A program made the position numbers and the translations under genes. The notes under the pieces are model-generated. The model saw nothing but the letters and a program-made list of their open reading frames with translations. It did no database searches and was not told the origin of the DNA. 36,506 nucleotides of DNA from Candidatus Peregrinibacteria bacterium (GTDB lineage Bacteria > Patescibacteriota > Gracilibacteria > UBA1369 > JABINC01): positions 1 to 36,506 of the forward strand of contig JABINC010000020.1 of assembly GCA_018697675.1 (NCBI GenBank), given 5' to 3'. Positions 8,784-19,037 of this stretch are shown here, piece after piece. The first letter of the stretch is position 1; every line of letters starts with the position of its first letter.

Positions 8784-11396
8784 CTACTTCCCTCCCTTCG
8801 CCTTCTCAACAGCAGCTTTAGCCTGTTCGTCCGGTGGCACGAGTCCGATTCGGCGGATAATTTGACGTGAAACAAAGTCGCGATCACGACCATATTTCAA
8901 ACGAGATAGTTGCTTGATAGCTTCTCCTGTTTCTGTATCACCCTCCACAAGGTATGGATTAGTTGGGATAATAGAAAAAGGCTTACTTGGCTGAGTATCG
9001 ATAGAAAGCTTCATCACGGATTTAAATTTATCCATATTTACAAGGTCCTGCTCAGAGAACACAGGAGCCATCTCTTTCGCCATATATTCGGCGTCAGTAG
9101 CACCAATTTTGTAACACATGATCGAACCAACATTACCAAATACGGCGTCTTTGATGTTGGCAGCAGAGCCTCCACGACGTCCGCCACCACCTGCATTTGG
9201 ATCAATCTGTGCGATATACTGATGGGCAAGATTTAGCCCCAGACGATACTTACGAGCCTCGGAAAGGATCGATTCGATACTGTCTGTTACATAGTTTTGG
9301 AACTCATCGATATATAGATAGAAAGCTCGACGCTGATCCTGAGGAATTTTCTGACGTTGCATCGCAGCCATCTGAATTTTCGAAGTAATTATAAGACCGA
9401 GAAGTTTCGAATTAATATCTCCGGTTTCACCTTTGGAAAGATTCATGAGGAGGATTTTCCCTTCCTGCATAACTTTCCCAAAATCAAATGAAGACTTGGT
9501 CTGACCAATGATGTTACGCATCATCGCATTCGTGATAAATTGACCGAATTTAGCAGCAAAATAAGGGATCATTTCGGCTTTCTCACGAGCCCCGGTCTTG
9601 GCCATCTGCTCAGTCCAGAACGACTTCACAATTGGGTTTGTAACGCGACGAACTTTGTAAGCTTGAAATGCATCATCTGTAAACAGGCGCACAATATCAG
9701 TCAGCGCACCGCCTTCTTTTTTATCTGCCATAAGAGTAAGACATCCATTACGGAAATAGTCTTGAATACGTGGCCCAAATACTTCTTCATCAAACATCTT
9801 AATCATAATATTCATAGCCTCCAAAGCTACAAGATCCATCTCGGCATCATTACCAGCTTCAAGTAGGTTCAAACCCATTGGACGCTCAAGATCAGAAGGG
9901 TTGAAGTAGATTACATCATCTGCACGCTCCCGTGGAACAAAAGGCAGAACACTTTCCACAAGATCACCATGAGGATCTATCACACAAATTCCATTTCCAT
10001 TCTTGAGATCTTGCCGAATCATCACCTGGAATATTGAGGATTTACCAGTACCAGTTTGCCCAATAACATAGAAATGACGAAACCTGTCCAAGTGCTTCAT
10101 ATAGATAGGTGTCCGCACACCACGATAGACATTCTCACCGAGCAGCAATCCTTCTTTTGGTACATTATTTGGAGCCGGAGCAAGCTTATAATTCATCCAA
10201 TTAACTACAGGGGAATTGTTATATCGAATATCGGGAACATGAAAAACACTTGCAATCTCATCTGGCGTTAAAATCATTTTCCGTAAAGTTATTCGCTCCC
10301 TCCAAGTACGCTTCATAGTCCTGTATATATAATTCATCACAAACCTCTTAGAAGAGAAATATTTGACCTTTGTGAGGCCATTGCAATTCGAAGCAGAGTA
10401 TTGCGAAAACGCCACATAAAGCCCGTTTAAAAGAATATTAGCTCTGCGTTTTGTTGAAGCTGAAGCGACTATACGAATAGCAGTCTGAAACCCAGGCTGA
10501 GCACATTTTTCCTCAATTGCCTTAACTTGTTCATCGGTCAGTGGAGTAGTTCTCTCTGATTGATCGGGGCTCTCTGCAAGCTCATTCGCCTTATCTCCAC
10601 GAATAAATATATTGAGAAGCACAGAAAACCAACGGAAAGGATTTAAATAATATACAAATCCCTTGCCACCTTTTTTCCCAGAAAATAATTCTTTAGCTTC
10701 ATCTTGTCCTTTTTCTTGCCATCTAGTTGAGATAATAGGCCTCATCATTATCTGAATTGCAGCCCCTTCATTTTCTTCAAATTTTGACATCACATTTATG
10801 ATGCTATTCAAGGAATCCGAATTCATTATTTTGTAAGTTCGAATCGGCCTCCAGGGTTTAGAAGGCGTATTGAATCTCATAGGACGTACCGCAATTTTCG
10901 AACCAGGATGAAATATATTGTAATCTTCGACTCGCTCAAGATAACAATCAGGGTAAAAACCAGTTATCTGTTTCTCGAGAATATCCGCTAATTCATTGGG
11001 GCAAACTATATAAAAATTTATGAGTTTATCTTGTACCGCATATTCAAAAGATAAAAATTCTTGACGTTTAGCCCGCTGACTGAGGTCTTCTGAGGAAATT
11101 CCAGATAGCTGCTCCAAAAAATGCGCCATAACACCTACAGCTTCTTTGAAATCATTTCCAGAAGAATACATCTCACGAGTTTTTTCGATATCCTCCTTTG
11201 AATCTTTACGAGGAATTCGAACGAGCAGAAAAACCATATCAAGACTTCTATTGAAATCCTGTTTTTGCCCATATAGAAAGATAATAAGCCAAGTAATGGC
11301 CGTCACCCCAATAATTCCTAGAAGCCAATATAAATAAATCATATGTTGATAAGTTGAAATCCACCGTATTTTAGCAGAGATAAATCTACGCAACAA
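8784..11396 (-). CDS. TraD/VirD4-type (DUF87/TraG-like) membrane ATPase
   Basis: N-terminal TM; Walker A VIGQTGTGKSS, ICVIDPHGDL, LYIDEFQNY Walker B, ARKYRLGLNLAHQYIAQI sensor region. Confidence 0.85.
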   Translation of the reverse strand: MLRRFISAKIRWISTYQHMIYLYWLLGIIGVTAITWLIIFLYGQKQDFNRSLDMVFLLVRIPRKDSKEDIEKTREMYSSGNDFKEAVGVMAHFLEQLSGISSEDLSQRAKRQEFLSFEYAVQDKLINFYIVCPNELADILEKQITGFYPDCYLERVEDYNIFHPGSKIAVRPMRFNTPSKPWRPIRTYKIMNSDSLNSIINVMSKFEENEGAAIQIMMRPIISTRWQEKGQDEAKELFSGKKGGKGFVYYLNPFRWFSVLLNIFIRGDKANELAESPDQSERTTPLTDEQVKAIEEKCAQPGFQTAIRIVASASTKRRANILLNGLYVAFSQYSASNCNGLTKVKYFSSKRFVMNYIYRTMKRTWRERITLRKMILTPDEIASVFHVPDIRYNNSPVVNWMNYKLAPAPNNVPKEGLLLGENVYRGVRTPIYMKHLDRFRHFYVIGQTGTGKSSIFQVMIRQDLKNGNGICVIDPHGDLVESVLPFVPRERADDVIYFNPSDLERPMGLNLLEAGNDAEMDLVALEAMNIMIKMFDEEVFGPRIQDYFRNGCLTLMADKKEGGALTDIVRLFTDDAFQAYKVRRVTNPIVKSFWTEQMAKTGAREKAEMIPYFAAKFGQFITNAMMRNIIGQTKSSFDFGKVMQEGKILLMNLSKGETGDINSKLLGLIITSKIQMAAMQRQKIPQDQRRAFYLYIDEFQNYVTDSIESILSEARKYRLGLNLAHQYIAQIDPNAGGGGRRGGSAANIKDAVFGNVGSIMCYKIGATDAEYMAKEMAPVFSEQDLVNMDKFKSVMKLSIDTQPSKPFSIIPTNPYLVEGDTETGEAIKQLSRLKYGRDRDFVSRQIIRRIGLVPPDEQAKAAVEKAKGGK

Positions 11397-11411
11397 TAGC
11401 TGACCTAAGCC

Positions 11412-11440
11412 TTGACATTCGATCCCGAAAAGGGTTTAAT
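11412..11440 (+). promoter_or_regulatory. Sigma70-type promoter for RND operon
   Basis: TTGACA (11412-11417), 17 bp spacer, TTTAAT (11435-11440), 24 bp before ATG. Confidence 0.75.
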
Positions 11441-11464
11441 AAGCGCCTTTATTTAAACAACAAA

Positions 11465-13324
11465 ATGAGAAAATTTATAGTTATTGCGGTCGTTATCCTG
11501 TTAAGCATTTTTGGTATTATTTTTCTAAATAACGAAGAGGTAGCAGAAGAAACCACCGATCAAATCAGAGAGGTGGTGATCAAAACCCCCAAAGATTATT
11601 CAAACGAGAGATCAGAATACACAGTAATAGGACAGGTTAAATCTGAAACACAGATTGACATTAAGGCAGAAAGCCAAGGCCAAGTGACGGCAATCCTTAT
11701 CAGTGAAGGACAAGATTTATCTGCAGGCAAGACAATTTTAGAATTAGAACATGATCGGGCGGATGCAGGAGTAAGACAAGCTCAGGGAGCTCTGGAGTCT
11801 GCAAAAGCAATGCTAGCAAAATTGAAGAATGGCGCTAGAACAGAGGATCTAGAAATTCTAAATCTACAACTGAGAGCAGCTAATCAACAAATGACACGAC
11901 TCAGGAAAGGGGCCAGAGATGAGGAGCTAAAAATTACTGAAATCCAAATAGAGAACACCACACAAAGCCTGGAAGATGCAAGAAAAATTCTTGCTCAAAC
12001 TAGACAAAAAGTCGCCCAAGATGAAATAACCACAAGGGAAAACAGCGTATATGCAATTCAAACAGCCAGTACAATAGCCGATAAAGTGATGAGTTTTTAT
12101 CTGCAAGATTTAGTAATCAGAGGGAATATTCCACCGGATTGTCGCTATAACTTTATGTCATCACACAGAGATGATTATGGCCATGAATGTTTAGCTGCTT
12201 TCGAAGCAATGGAAAGCTTGGAAATCGAAGCAATAGAAGCGGGCAGCTTCATGAGTGACATGGAATTAGAAGAAAGATTAACCATCTCAAAAATTCACCT
12301 GGAAACAATCTATAATTATCTCGAGCCAACGTTTTATGTGATCGATGGAGCTGTCGGACACCTAAATAATCAAACTTTGAAACCCGCTGAAAAAGCAAGC
12401 CTAAAAAGCAATATCTTGGCAGCACAAAGCGAGCTTGAGGCAACTATGAACCGCGTGAGTAATCAAATGCAAGCATTTCAAACACAACGCCTAGCCAGCA
12501 ACATAGAAGTGACGAATTTAGAGAACAGAGCAAGTGATTTAGAGGGTGCACTTCGAACCCTCAAGCAAGAATTAGAAATCAAAAACACAGGTGCCACCAA
12601 AGAAGAGCTCACAATTCAACAAGCCCAAATAGACCAAATCAAACTTCAATTACAGATGGCCGAGCAGGGAGCCAGGTTCGAAGATGTTTTATCTCAAGAG
12701 GGTATGGTAATGCAAGCTAGAGCCCAATTATCAGCAGCGTCGATAGAAAGAGAGAACGCTATTATAAGAACTCCATTTGATGGCAAAATATTAGATATTC
12801 CTGTGGAAATTGGAGATCTGGTGAGCCCAGGCCAAACGGTAGCCAGTTTTGCAGATCCAAACAATTTAGAAATAATAACTTATGTTTCAGAAACCGAACG
12901 GCAACTCATAAAAATCGGCGATGAAACGCTACTCACAGCTCCACATGGCTATGTAGAGGCCTACATAGGTGAAATAGCGCCACACCTGGACCCTCTTACC
13001 AAAAAAATCAAAGTAACTATCAGGCCCAAAGAACAAACTAAAAAATTAACTCTTGGATCTACAGTTCGAATTAAATTGAATATCACAGACGGAAATGGAT
13101 TTATGTTGCCACTTGCAGCTATCAAATTCAGCGGAGATCAGGCATTCGTTCTTACAATAGAAGAAAATACAACCCAAAGTCTCCCTGTAACATTGGGGAA
13201 TTCTATGGGAGGTATGATCTATGTATTAGATGGGATCACAGGCGACACGCCAGTTGTAGCAGATGCCAGAGGAATTCAAGAAGACGAAAAGATCGCCATC
13301 TCAGAATCAACAAAAACGGAATAA
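11465..13324 (+). CDS. RND efflux membrane-fusion (periplasmic adaptor) protein, HlyD-like
   Basis: N-terminal TM, split lipoyl motif (IDIKAESQGQVTAILISEGQDLSAG...IIRTPFDGKILDIPVEIGDLVSPGQTV), long coiled coil with GAR-x-E-D/E-L repeats. Confidence 0.9.
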   Translation: MRKFIVIAVVILLSIFGIIFLNNEEVAEETTDQIREVVIKTPKDYSNERSEYTVIGQVKSETQIDIKAESQGQVTAILISEGQDLSAGKTILELEHDRADAGVRQAQGALESAKAMLAKLKNGARTEDLEILNLQLRAANQQMTRLRKGARDEELKITEIQIENTTQSLEDARKILAQTRQKVAQDEITTRENSVYAIQTASTIADKVMSFYLQDLVIRGNIPPDCRYNFMSSHRDDYGHECLAAFEAMESLEIEAIEAGSFMSDMELEERLTISKIHLETIYNYLEPTFYVIDGAVGHLNNQTLKPAEKASLKSNILAAQSELEATMNRVSNQMQAFQTQRLASNIEVTNLENRASDLEGALRTLKQELEIKNTGATKEELTIQQAQIDQIKLQLQMAEQGARFEDVLSQEGMVMQARAQLSAASIERENAIIRTPFDGKILDIPVEIGDLVSPGQTVASFADPNNLEIITYVSETERQLIKIGDETLLTAPHGYVEAYIGEIAPHLDPLTKKIKVTIRPKEQTKKLTLGSTVRIKLNITDGNGFMLPLAAIKFSGDQAFVLTIEENTTQSLPVTLGNSMGGMIYVLDGITGDTPVVADARGIQEDEKIAISESTKTE

Positions 13325-13336
13325 AGTCAAAAACTC

Positions 13337-16300
13337 ATGTGGAATTTCTTTCTTAAAAACTACCGATTTACATACATCCTGATTCTTGCAACCCTTATAA
13401 TAGGGCTTATTTCAACGTTGAGTATCCCAAAAGAATCCACTCCAGAAGTGCAAATACCAGTGGGGATCGTTTCAACATTTCTAAATGGTGCAAACAGTGA
13501 AGACATCGAGCGATTGATCACAAACGAGATTGAAGAAAAAATAAGCACACTAGATGAGTTGGAAAAATACACCTCAGTTTCTGCCGAAAGCATTTCCATG
13601 ATAACTGTAGAATTCGATCCAAAAAGCGACCTAGATGATCGCATCAGAGCTTTGAAAGATGCTGTAGACGAAGCATATCCAGAGCTTCCAGGCGAAGTTG
13701 AGAAGCCATTCACAAAACAAATAAACTTTGATGATGAACCAATATTAATAATTTCTCTAGCGGCAAGCGTTCATGATATAGAGCTCAAAAACATTGCAGA
13801 GGAAGTGAAACGTAAACTCGAAAAAATCTCGGGGGTCTCGGAAGTAGACATTGTTGGAGCATATGATAGGGAAACTCAAGTTGTGGTAGATAAAGCCGCC
13901 TTAGAATTATATGACATAACAATTCAGCAGGTTCTACAGGCTATACAATTTCAAAATTCGACTCTTCCAGGAGGGACTTTGGAATACGATGGAATCCGGT
14001 ATCCTGTGCGATTCAAAGGGGATATTAAAAATCCAGTAGAACTTCCGTCGATACCAATAAGCGCATTAAATGGTTCGCCAATTTATCTAAAAGATATCGC
14101 AGAGATCACGGATAGCACCAAGAAGCCTTCCAGCATGGCCAGAGTAAGTGTGAACGGCTCAGCTTCAAATAATGCAGTATCTCTCCACATAAAAAAGAAA
14201 GTAGGCGGGGACATAGTCCGCACAAGCAAGAAGATCCGCTCTGAGCTTGCAGAGATGCAAAAAGGCATTCTAAAAGATGCCACACTCTTCATATCTTTTG
14301 ATATGGCAGAATACATAAATGAAGACCTAACTAGACTTATGAAAAGCGGTATGCAAACCGTAATTATTGTGACAATTCTCTTGATTCTAGTACTTGGAGT
14401 CAAAGCCGCAATTCTTGCAGGATTATCGATTCCTCTTTCATTCCTGATCACAATTGCTGGACTATCATTCATAGGCTCAACTATAAATTTCCTATCCCTT
14501 TTCTCATTAGTTTTAGCACTTGGAATACTTGTCGATTCAGCGATAGTTTTGACAGAAGGGGTCCACAAAAAAATAGAAGACGGCGAAGAACCATTTGAAG
14601 CAGCGGCAAACACAATCAAGCAGTTCAAATATCCAATTACATCTGGAGTGATGACTACAATTGCAGCAATGATTCCAATGTTATTTGCTTCCGGAATTAT
14701 AGGTGAATTTATCAAACATATACCAATCACAGTGACTTTAGTTTTGCTATCTTCATTGTTTGTAACCATGGCATTCTTACCAGCTTTAGCGGCCAAATTC
14801 TTGAAAAAATCTACAACTCAAGAGCCCATCTACATAGAAAATCATTCAAAAACCACCTGTAAACGCAAATTCTTTACACGATTCGGCGAAAAATACAGAG
14901 ACACCCTAGAACACTTTCTTGGAAACAAACGCCAGAAAAGAATCCTCACAACAGTACTTCTACTCGGATTTTTCGGAAGTTTAGCTCTTCCAATCACAGG
15001 AGTTCTAAAAGTATCAATGTTCCCACAGGGAGATAGTGAAATGCTGTTTTTTGACGTAGAAACTCCAATTAGCACGGCACTAGAAGAAACGGACAAAACA
15101 ATCAAGAAGATTGAAGAATTACTAGTGACAGATGCTCGGATAGAATCATTTACCTCAAATGTGGGGCGACCATTTAGCCAAGACACAATGTCCCCAAGCC
15201 TCGGAGAAACCCCAAACCTTGCACACATAATTGTTAATTTGAAGGATGAAAAACGTAGCTTAAAAATAGTGGATGAATATCAAAACAGTTTGAAAAACTT
15301 GAAAGGTGCAAAAATTCGTATTACACAAATGGATGACGGACCTCCAACTGGAGCGCCCATAGCTATGAAATTCAAAGGAGAAGATTTGGATGAACTAGAG
15401 CAGCTTACAAGAAGAGCAGAGAAACTTCTAAAATCTATAAATGGTGCAGAAAACATACGAAGCTCAGTACAAGACACAGAGCTGAATTTCGTCCTGAGAT
15501 TGGATCGCGCAAAAGCAATGGAACTTGGCATTACACCTATAGAAGTCGCGCAGCTCATAAGAGTTGCTATTCACGGTATAGAAGCCACCACAATCAAACA
15601 ATTAGAAGAAGATATCGACGTACTTGTAAAGCTAAATTTGAATGAAAATAATCATTTGAAAAATCCTCATTTAACTGCAAATGCAACTATTGATTCAATT
15701 AAATCTTTGAAAATAAATACAGCTCGAGGAACCATTCCTTTGACCTCAATTGTGAACATAACATTGGAAGGAGGGCAGGGGAGTGTCGTTCATGAAAACG
15801 GGAAAAGAGTCGCACAAACAACGGCATATACAGCGAAAGGAGTGCTCGCAGAAAATATAATCAAGGAAGTAAATAAGAGAGAATCTGAACTTCAAATCCC
15901 AGAAAACTACGACCTATCATTCGGAGGAGAGAGAGAAGATATAGAAGAATCTTTTGCAGACATGTTTAGAGCCCTTTTCATTGGAATAGCACTCATCGCA
16001 GGAATTCTCGTACTTCAATTCAATTCATTCAGACAACCAATTTTCGTTCTTATGACAGTTCCACTCGCAATCACCGGAATACTTCCGGGCCTCGCAATTC
16101 TCAGGTTACCACTCAGCTTCACCGCATTTGTCGGGATTGTCGCTCTTGCTGGAATCGTAGTGAACAACGCAATTCTACTAATCGACCGCATAAACGAAAA
16201 CCGCAGAAATTCATTTGAAAAACTGGAAGCAATCCTCGAAGCAGCCTCTTCTAGATTCCGCCCAATCCTACTTACCACAGTTACCACAATAGCTGGAATC

Positions 16301-16435
16301 ACCCCTCTAGCACTAAGCGACATAACCTGGGGCCCACTCGGAGCCAGCATAATATTCGGCCTCGCATTCTCCACAATCCTCACATTATTTGTCGTCCCTA
16401 TGCTCTACCTAAGATTCGCTGAAAAAGAACTATGA
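13337..16435 (+). CDS. RND-family efflux permease (AcrB/MdtC-like)
   Basis: ~1030 aa, two RND repeats; GILVDSAIVLTEGVHKKIEDG and GIVVNNAILLIDRINENR TM4/TM10-type motifs; starts 12 nt after the adaptor gene. Confidence 0.93.
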   Translation: MWNFFLKNYRFTYILILATLIIGLISTLSIPKESTPEVQIPVGIVSTFLNGANSEDIERLITNEIEEKISTLDELEKYTSVSAESISMITVEFDPKSDLDDRIRALKDAVDEAYPELPGEVEKPFTKQINFDDEPILIISLAASVHDIELKNIAEEVKRKLEKISGVSEVDIVGAYDRETQVVVDKAALELYDITIQQVLQAIQFQNSTLPGGTLEYDGIRYPVRFKGDIKNPVELPSIPISALNGSPIYLKDIAEITDSTKKPSSMARVSVNGSASNNAVSLHIKKKVGGDIVRTSKKIRSELAEMQKGILKDATLFISFDMAEYINEDLTRLMKSGMQTVIIVTILLILVLGVKAAILAGLSIPLSFLITIAGLSFIGSTINFLSLFSLVLALGILVDSAIVLTEGVHKKIEDGEEPFEAAANTIKQFKYPITSGVMTTIAAMIPMLFASGIIGEFIKHIPITVTLVLLSSLFVTMAFLPALAAKFLKKSTTQEPIYIENHSKTTCKRKFFTRFGEKYRDTLEHFLGNKRQKRILTTVLLLGFFGSLALPITGVLKVSMFPQGDSEMLFFDVETPISTALEETDKTIKKIEELLVTDARIESFTSNVGRPFSQDTMSPSLGETPNLAHIIVNLKDEKRSLKIVDEYQNSLKNLKGAKIRITQMDDGPPTGAPIAMKFKGEDLDELEQLTRRAEKLLKSINGAENIRSSVQDTELNFVLRLDRAKAMELGITPIEVAQLIRVAIHGIEATTIKQLEEDIDVLVKLNLNENNHLKNPHLTANATIDSIKSLKINTARGTIPLTSIVNITLEGGQGSVVHENGKRVAQTTAYTAKGVLAENIIKEVNKRESELQIPENYDLSFGGEREDIEESFADMFRALFIGIALIAGILVLQFNSFRQPIFVLMTVPLAITGILPGLAILRLPLSFTAFVGIVALAGIVVNNAILLIDRINENRRNSFEKLEAILEAASSRFRPILLTTVTTIAGITPLALSDITWGPLGASIIFGLAFSTILTLFVVPMLYLRFAEKEL

Positions 16436-16605
16436 ATAAAAGACTTCAGAAATTAAAAGAAAGACCTCTCAGTCCAATAGTTTCAACACTGGGGAAATTA
16501 ATCCCTGAAAAACCAATCATTATAAAAGGAAAAATCAAAGGAATAGCCTTCAAAATAAGGGTCGACTTGAGAGCGGTTAAAAACAGAACAATACAACGGG
16601 GTTGA
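16432..16605 (+). CDS. 57-aa basic micro-ORF overlapping the RND stop (ATGA)
   Basis: My translation MNKRLQKLKERPLSPIVSTLGKLIPEKPIIIKGKIKGIAFKIRVDLRAVKNRTIQRG*; ATG at 16432 overlaps TGA at 16433-16435; below the ORF-track length cutoff. Confidence 0.45.
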   Translation: MNKRLQKLKERPLSPIVSTLGKLIPEKPIIIKGKIKGIAFKIRVDLRAVKNRTIQRG

Positions 16606-16630
16606 CAAAACGCTACATGTGATTTATAGT
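16602..16630 (+). promoter_or_regulatory. Sigma70-type promoter
   Basis: TTGACA (16602-16607), 17 bp spacer, TATAGT (16625-16630), upstream of ORF 16660. Confidence 0.8.
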
Positions 16631-16659
16631 GCAATACTTAAATTATAAAAAAATATAAT

Positions 16660-17085
16660 ATGGCAACACAACAAAGAAGCAGAATGGCTGATGTGACAGC
16701 GTTTCGTCAAGGAGCTTCAGCAAGAAGTGCTGATAGAAAAGCTGCACAAGAAGCAAGCTCAATAAATGATGTGAGTTTCGACGAATTACAAGATTGGCTA
16801 GTAGAAGCACTTGACACAACCCGCGAGGCAATAACAGAGGCAATAGGTAGATTCATCAGCTCAAGAAAAATAGCCAAGCCAGCTAATCTCGAAGATAGAC
16901 AATGGTGGGGCGAGCTATTAGATGAAGGCTACGCAGAAATACAAACTTCAAAAGTTCATGGTTTACACTACTCTGTAGCAAAAGATACAGATGGCAATAT
17001 CGGTTGGAGCAGACAATTAAGAGAGCTGCCAGCAGGAAGAAGGCCAACCGCGGTTTACAACGACCCTAGAAAAAGCAGTGGTTAG
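16660..17085 (+). CDS. Hypothetical protein, 141 aa
   Basis: ORF with promoter; no family recognised. Confidence 0.75.
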   Translation: MATQQRSRMADVTAFRQGASARSADRKAAQEASSINDVSFDELQDWLVEALDTTREAITEAIGRFISSRKIAKPANLEDRQWWGELLDEGYAEIQTSKVHGLHYSVAKDTDGNIGWSRQLRELPAGRRPTAVYNDPRKSSG

Positions 17086-17094
17086 AGGCGTATA

Positions 17095-18858
17095 TTACTC
17101 CAAATTCACACACTTCACATTAGCCTCTTCAACTTGGGCGGCTGGCATTTCACTAGGAGCTCCTAACATCAAATCTCTAGCTTTTTGGTCTTTCGGGAAA
17201 GCCATTACTTCGCGGATGTTTGGTTCATCTGCAAACAGCATGACGAGGCGATCAAATCCCCATGCAATTCCTCCATGCGGAGGCGCACCGAATTTGAATG
17301 CTTCTATCATATGACCAAATCTACGCTCAGCATCTTCACCAGTTATTCCAAGTACTTCAAACACTCTTGATTGCACTTCTGGACTATGAATCCGAATACT
17401 TCCACCTGCAACCTCATTTCCATTCAAAACAAAATCATATGCATTTGCACGCACTTTCATAGGTTCATTTTCAAGCAATGGCAAATCCTCTTCAAGTAAA
17501 TTACAGAAAGGATGGTGCATAGCCTGCACAGAACCATCATCCAAAGCTTCAAACATTGGGAAATCAATTACCCAAAGGAATGCGAAGTCATCCTTATCAG
17601 CAAGTTCTAATTTAGAAGCAACTGAACATCGAACAGCCCCCAACGATTCACAAGCCACCTCCCAATTATCAGCAGTAAAAAAGACAAGGTCACCTTCTTC
17701 CAAAGACACAGCTTCAGAAATTCCTTTTATCTCATCTTCAGACAAGAATTTGACGATTCCACCCTTAATTCCTTCTTCTTTAGAATGCATGAAATAAGCG
17801 AGGCCTTTTGCCTTATGTTGCTTAGCCACTTCTGTGAGTGCATCAATGTCTTTTCTAGTAAATGAAGCTCCTCCAGACACTTTCATAGCCTTCACAACGC
17901 CACCATCTTTTATCGCCCCAGAGAATACTGAAAATTCACTCCCAGAAACAATTTCTGACACATCCGCGAATTCTAAATCATATCTAATATCCGGTTTATC
18001 CGAACCATACCGGTCCATAGCTTCTTCAAAAGTTAAAATGGGAACTTCCTCCCGAATTTTCTTATGAGGAGCTAGCTCCTTGGTCATACCAATAATCACA
18101 TCTTGATTAATTTTCATAACATCCTCTTTTTCAACAAAACTCATCTCCATATCAAGCTGAGTGAATTCAGGCTGACGATCTCCTCTTTGATCCTCATCTC
18201 GGAAACAACGAGCGATCTGAAAATACCTATCAAAACTCGCAACCATGAGAAGTTGCTTAAGCTGCTGCGGAGACTGCGGAAGTACATAAAAATTCCCAGG
18301 ATAAATCCTAGATGGCACCAAATATTCACGACTACCTTCTGGCGTTCCTTTGATCATAATTGGAGTTTCAACCTCGATAAAATCATTATCACAAAAGAAA
18401 TCCCGAGTATACTTCAACATCTTATGCCGAAGAATAATATTTTCCCTCATCCTATCTCGACGTAAATCCAAATATCTGTACTTCATGCGAAGCTCTTCAC
18501 CGACTTCTTTATCTTGATCCACCTCAAATGGCAGCACCTGACAAGTATTCAACACCTCAACTTCCTTCACAAGCACCTCGATTTCCCCAGTATCAATATT
18601 TTTATTAACAATCCCTTCAGGCCGTTTTCTAACAACCCCACTAATTTTGATAACATACTCACTTTTCAACATTTCTCCCACTCTATGAACTTCTCCTTCA
18701 TCCGGTGAAAACACAACCTGAGTAAATCCATATCTATCGCGGAGATCCACAAAAATAAGCCCTCCATGATCCCTCCTACGATAAACCCAACCCGAAAGAG
18801 TAACTTCCTTGCCTTCATCGGCCACCGTAAGCTCATTACAATTATGCGTTCTATACAT
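17095..18858 (-). CDS. aspS: Aspartyl-tRNA synthetase
   Basis: MYRTHNCNELTVADEGKEVTLSGWVYRRRDHGGLIFVDLRDRYG; class II motifs ...IARCFRDEDQRGDRQPEFTQLDMEMSF and GIAWGFDRLVMLF. Confidence 0.97.
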   Translation of the reverse strand: MYRTHNCNELTVADEGKEVTLSGWVYRRRDHGGLIFVDLRDRYGFTQVVFSPDEGEVHRVGEMLKSEYVIKISGVVRKRPEGIVNKNIDTGEIEVLVKEVEVLNTCQVLPFEVDQDKEVGEELRMKYRYLDLRRDRMRENIILRHKMLKYTRDFFCDNDFIEVETPIMIKGTPEGSREYLVPSRIYPGNFYVLPQSPQQLKQLLMVASFDRYFQIARCFRDEDQRGDRQPEFTQLDMEMSFVEKEDVMKINQDVIIGMTKELAPHKKIREEVPILTFEEAMDRYGSDKPDIRYDLEFADVSEIVSGSEFSVFSGAIKDGGVVKAMKVSGGASFTRKDIDALTEVAKQHKAKGLAYFMHSKEEGIKGGIVKFLSEDEIKGISEAVSLEEGDLVFFTADNWEVACESLGAVRCSVASKLELADKDDFAFLWVIDFPMFEALDDGSVQAMHHPFCNLLEEDLPLLENEPMKVRANAYDFVLNGNEVAGGSIRIHSPEVQSRVFEVLGITGEDAERRFGHMIEAFKFGAPPHGGIAWGFDRLVMLFADEPNIREVMAFPKDQKARDLMLGAPSEMPAAQVEEANVKCVNLE

Positions 18859-18976
18859 TTTTTTAAAATTTTTAACAAAAATACAATCAAGAGAGATTTT
18901 ATAGATTTAAGGAAGGGTTTACAATATGGAGTTACCTTTTCCCCTCAAAAACAAGACAGCTTAACGAGGCCCCGTA

Positions 18977-19005
18977 TTTACAAAATAATTGAAAATTGGT
19001 ATAAT
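18977..19005 (+). promoter_or_regulatory. Sigma70-type promoter
   Basis: TTTACA (18977-18982), 17 bp spacer, TATAAT (19000-19005), upstream of ORF 19038. Confidence 0.75.
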
Positions 19006-19037
19006 TATAGGATTTAAAATGTTTAACAAAAATAAAA

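Noticed and set aside
14083-14796. Long antisense ORFs inside the RND permease (and similar shadows in dnaE, valS, aspS, purA)
   Set aside because: Opposite-strand shadow ORFs of clearly coding genes; no independent evidence.
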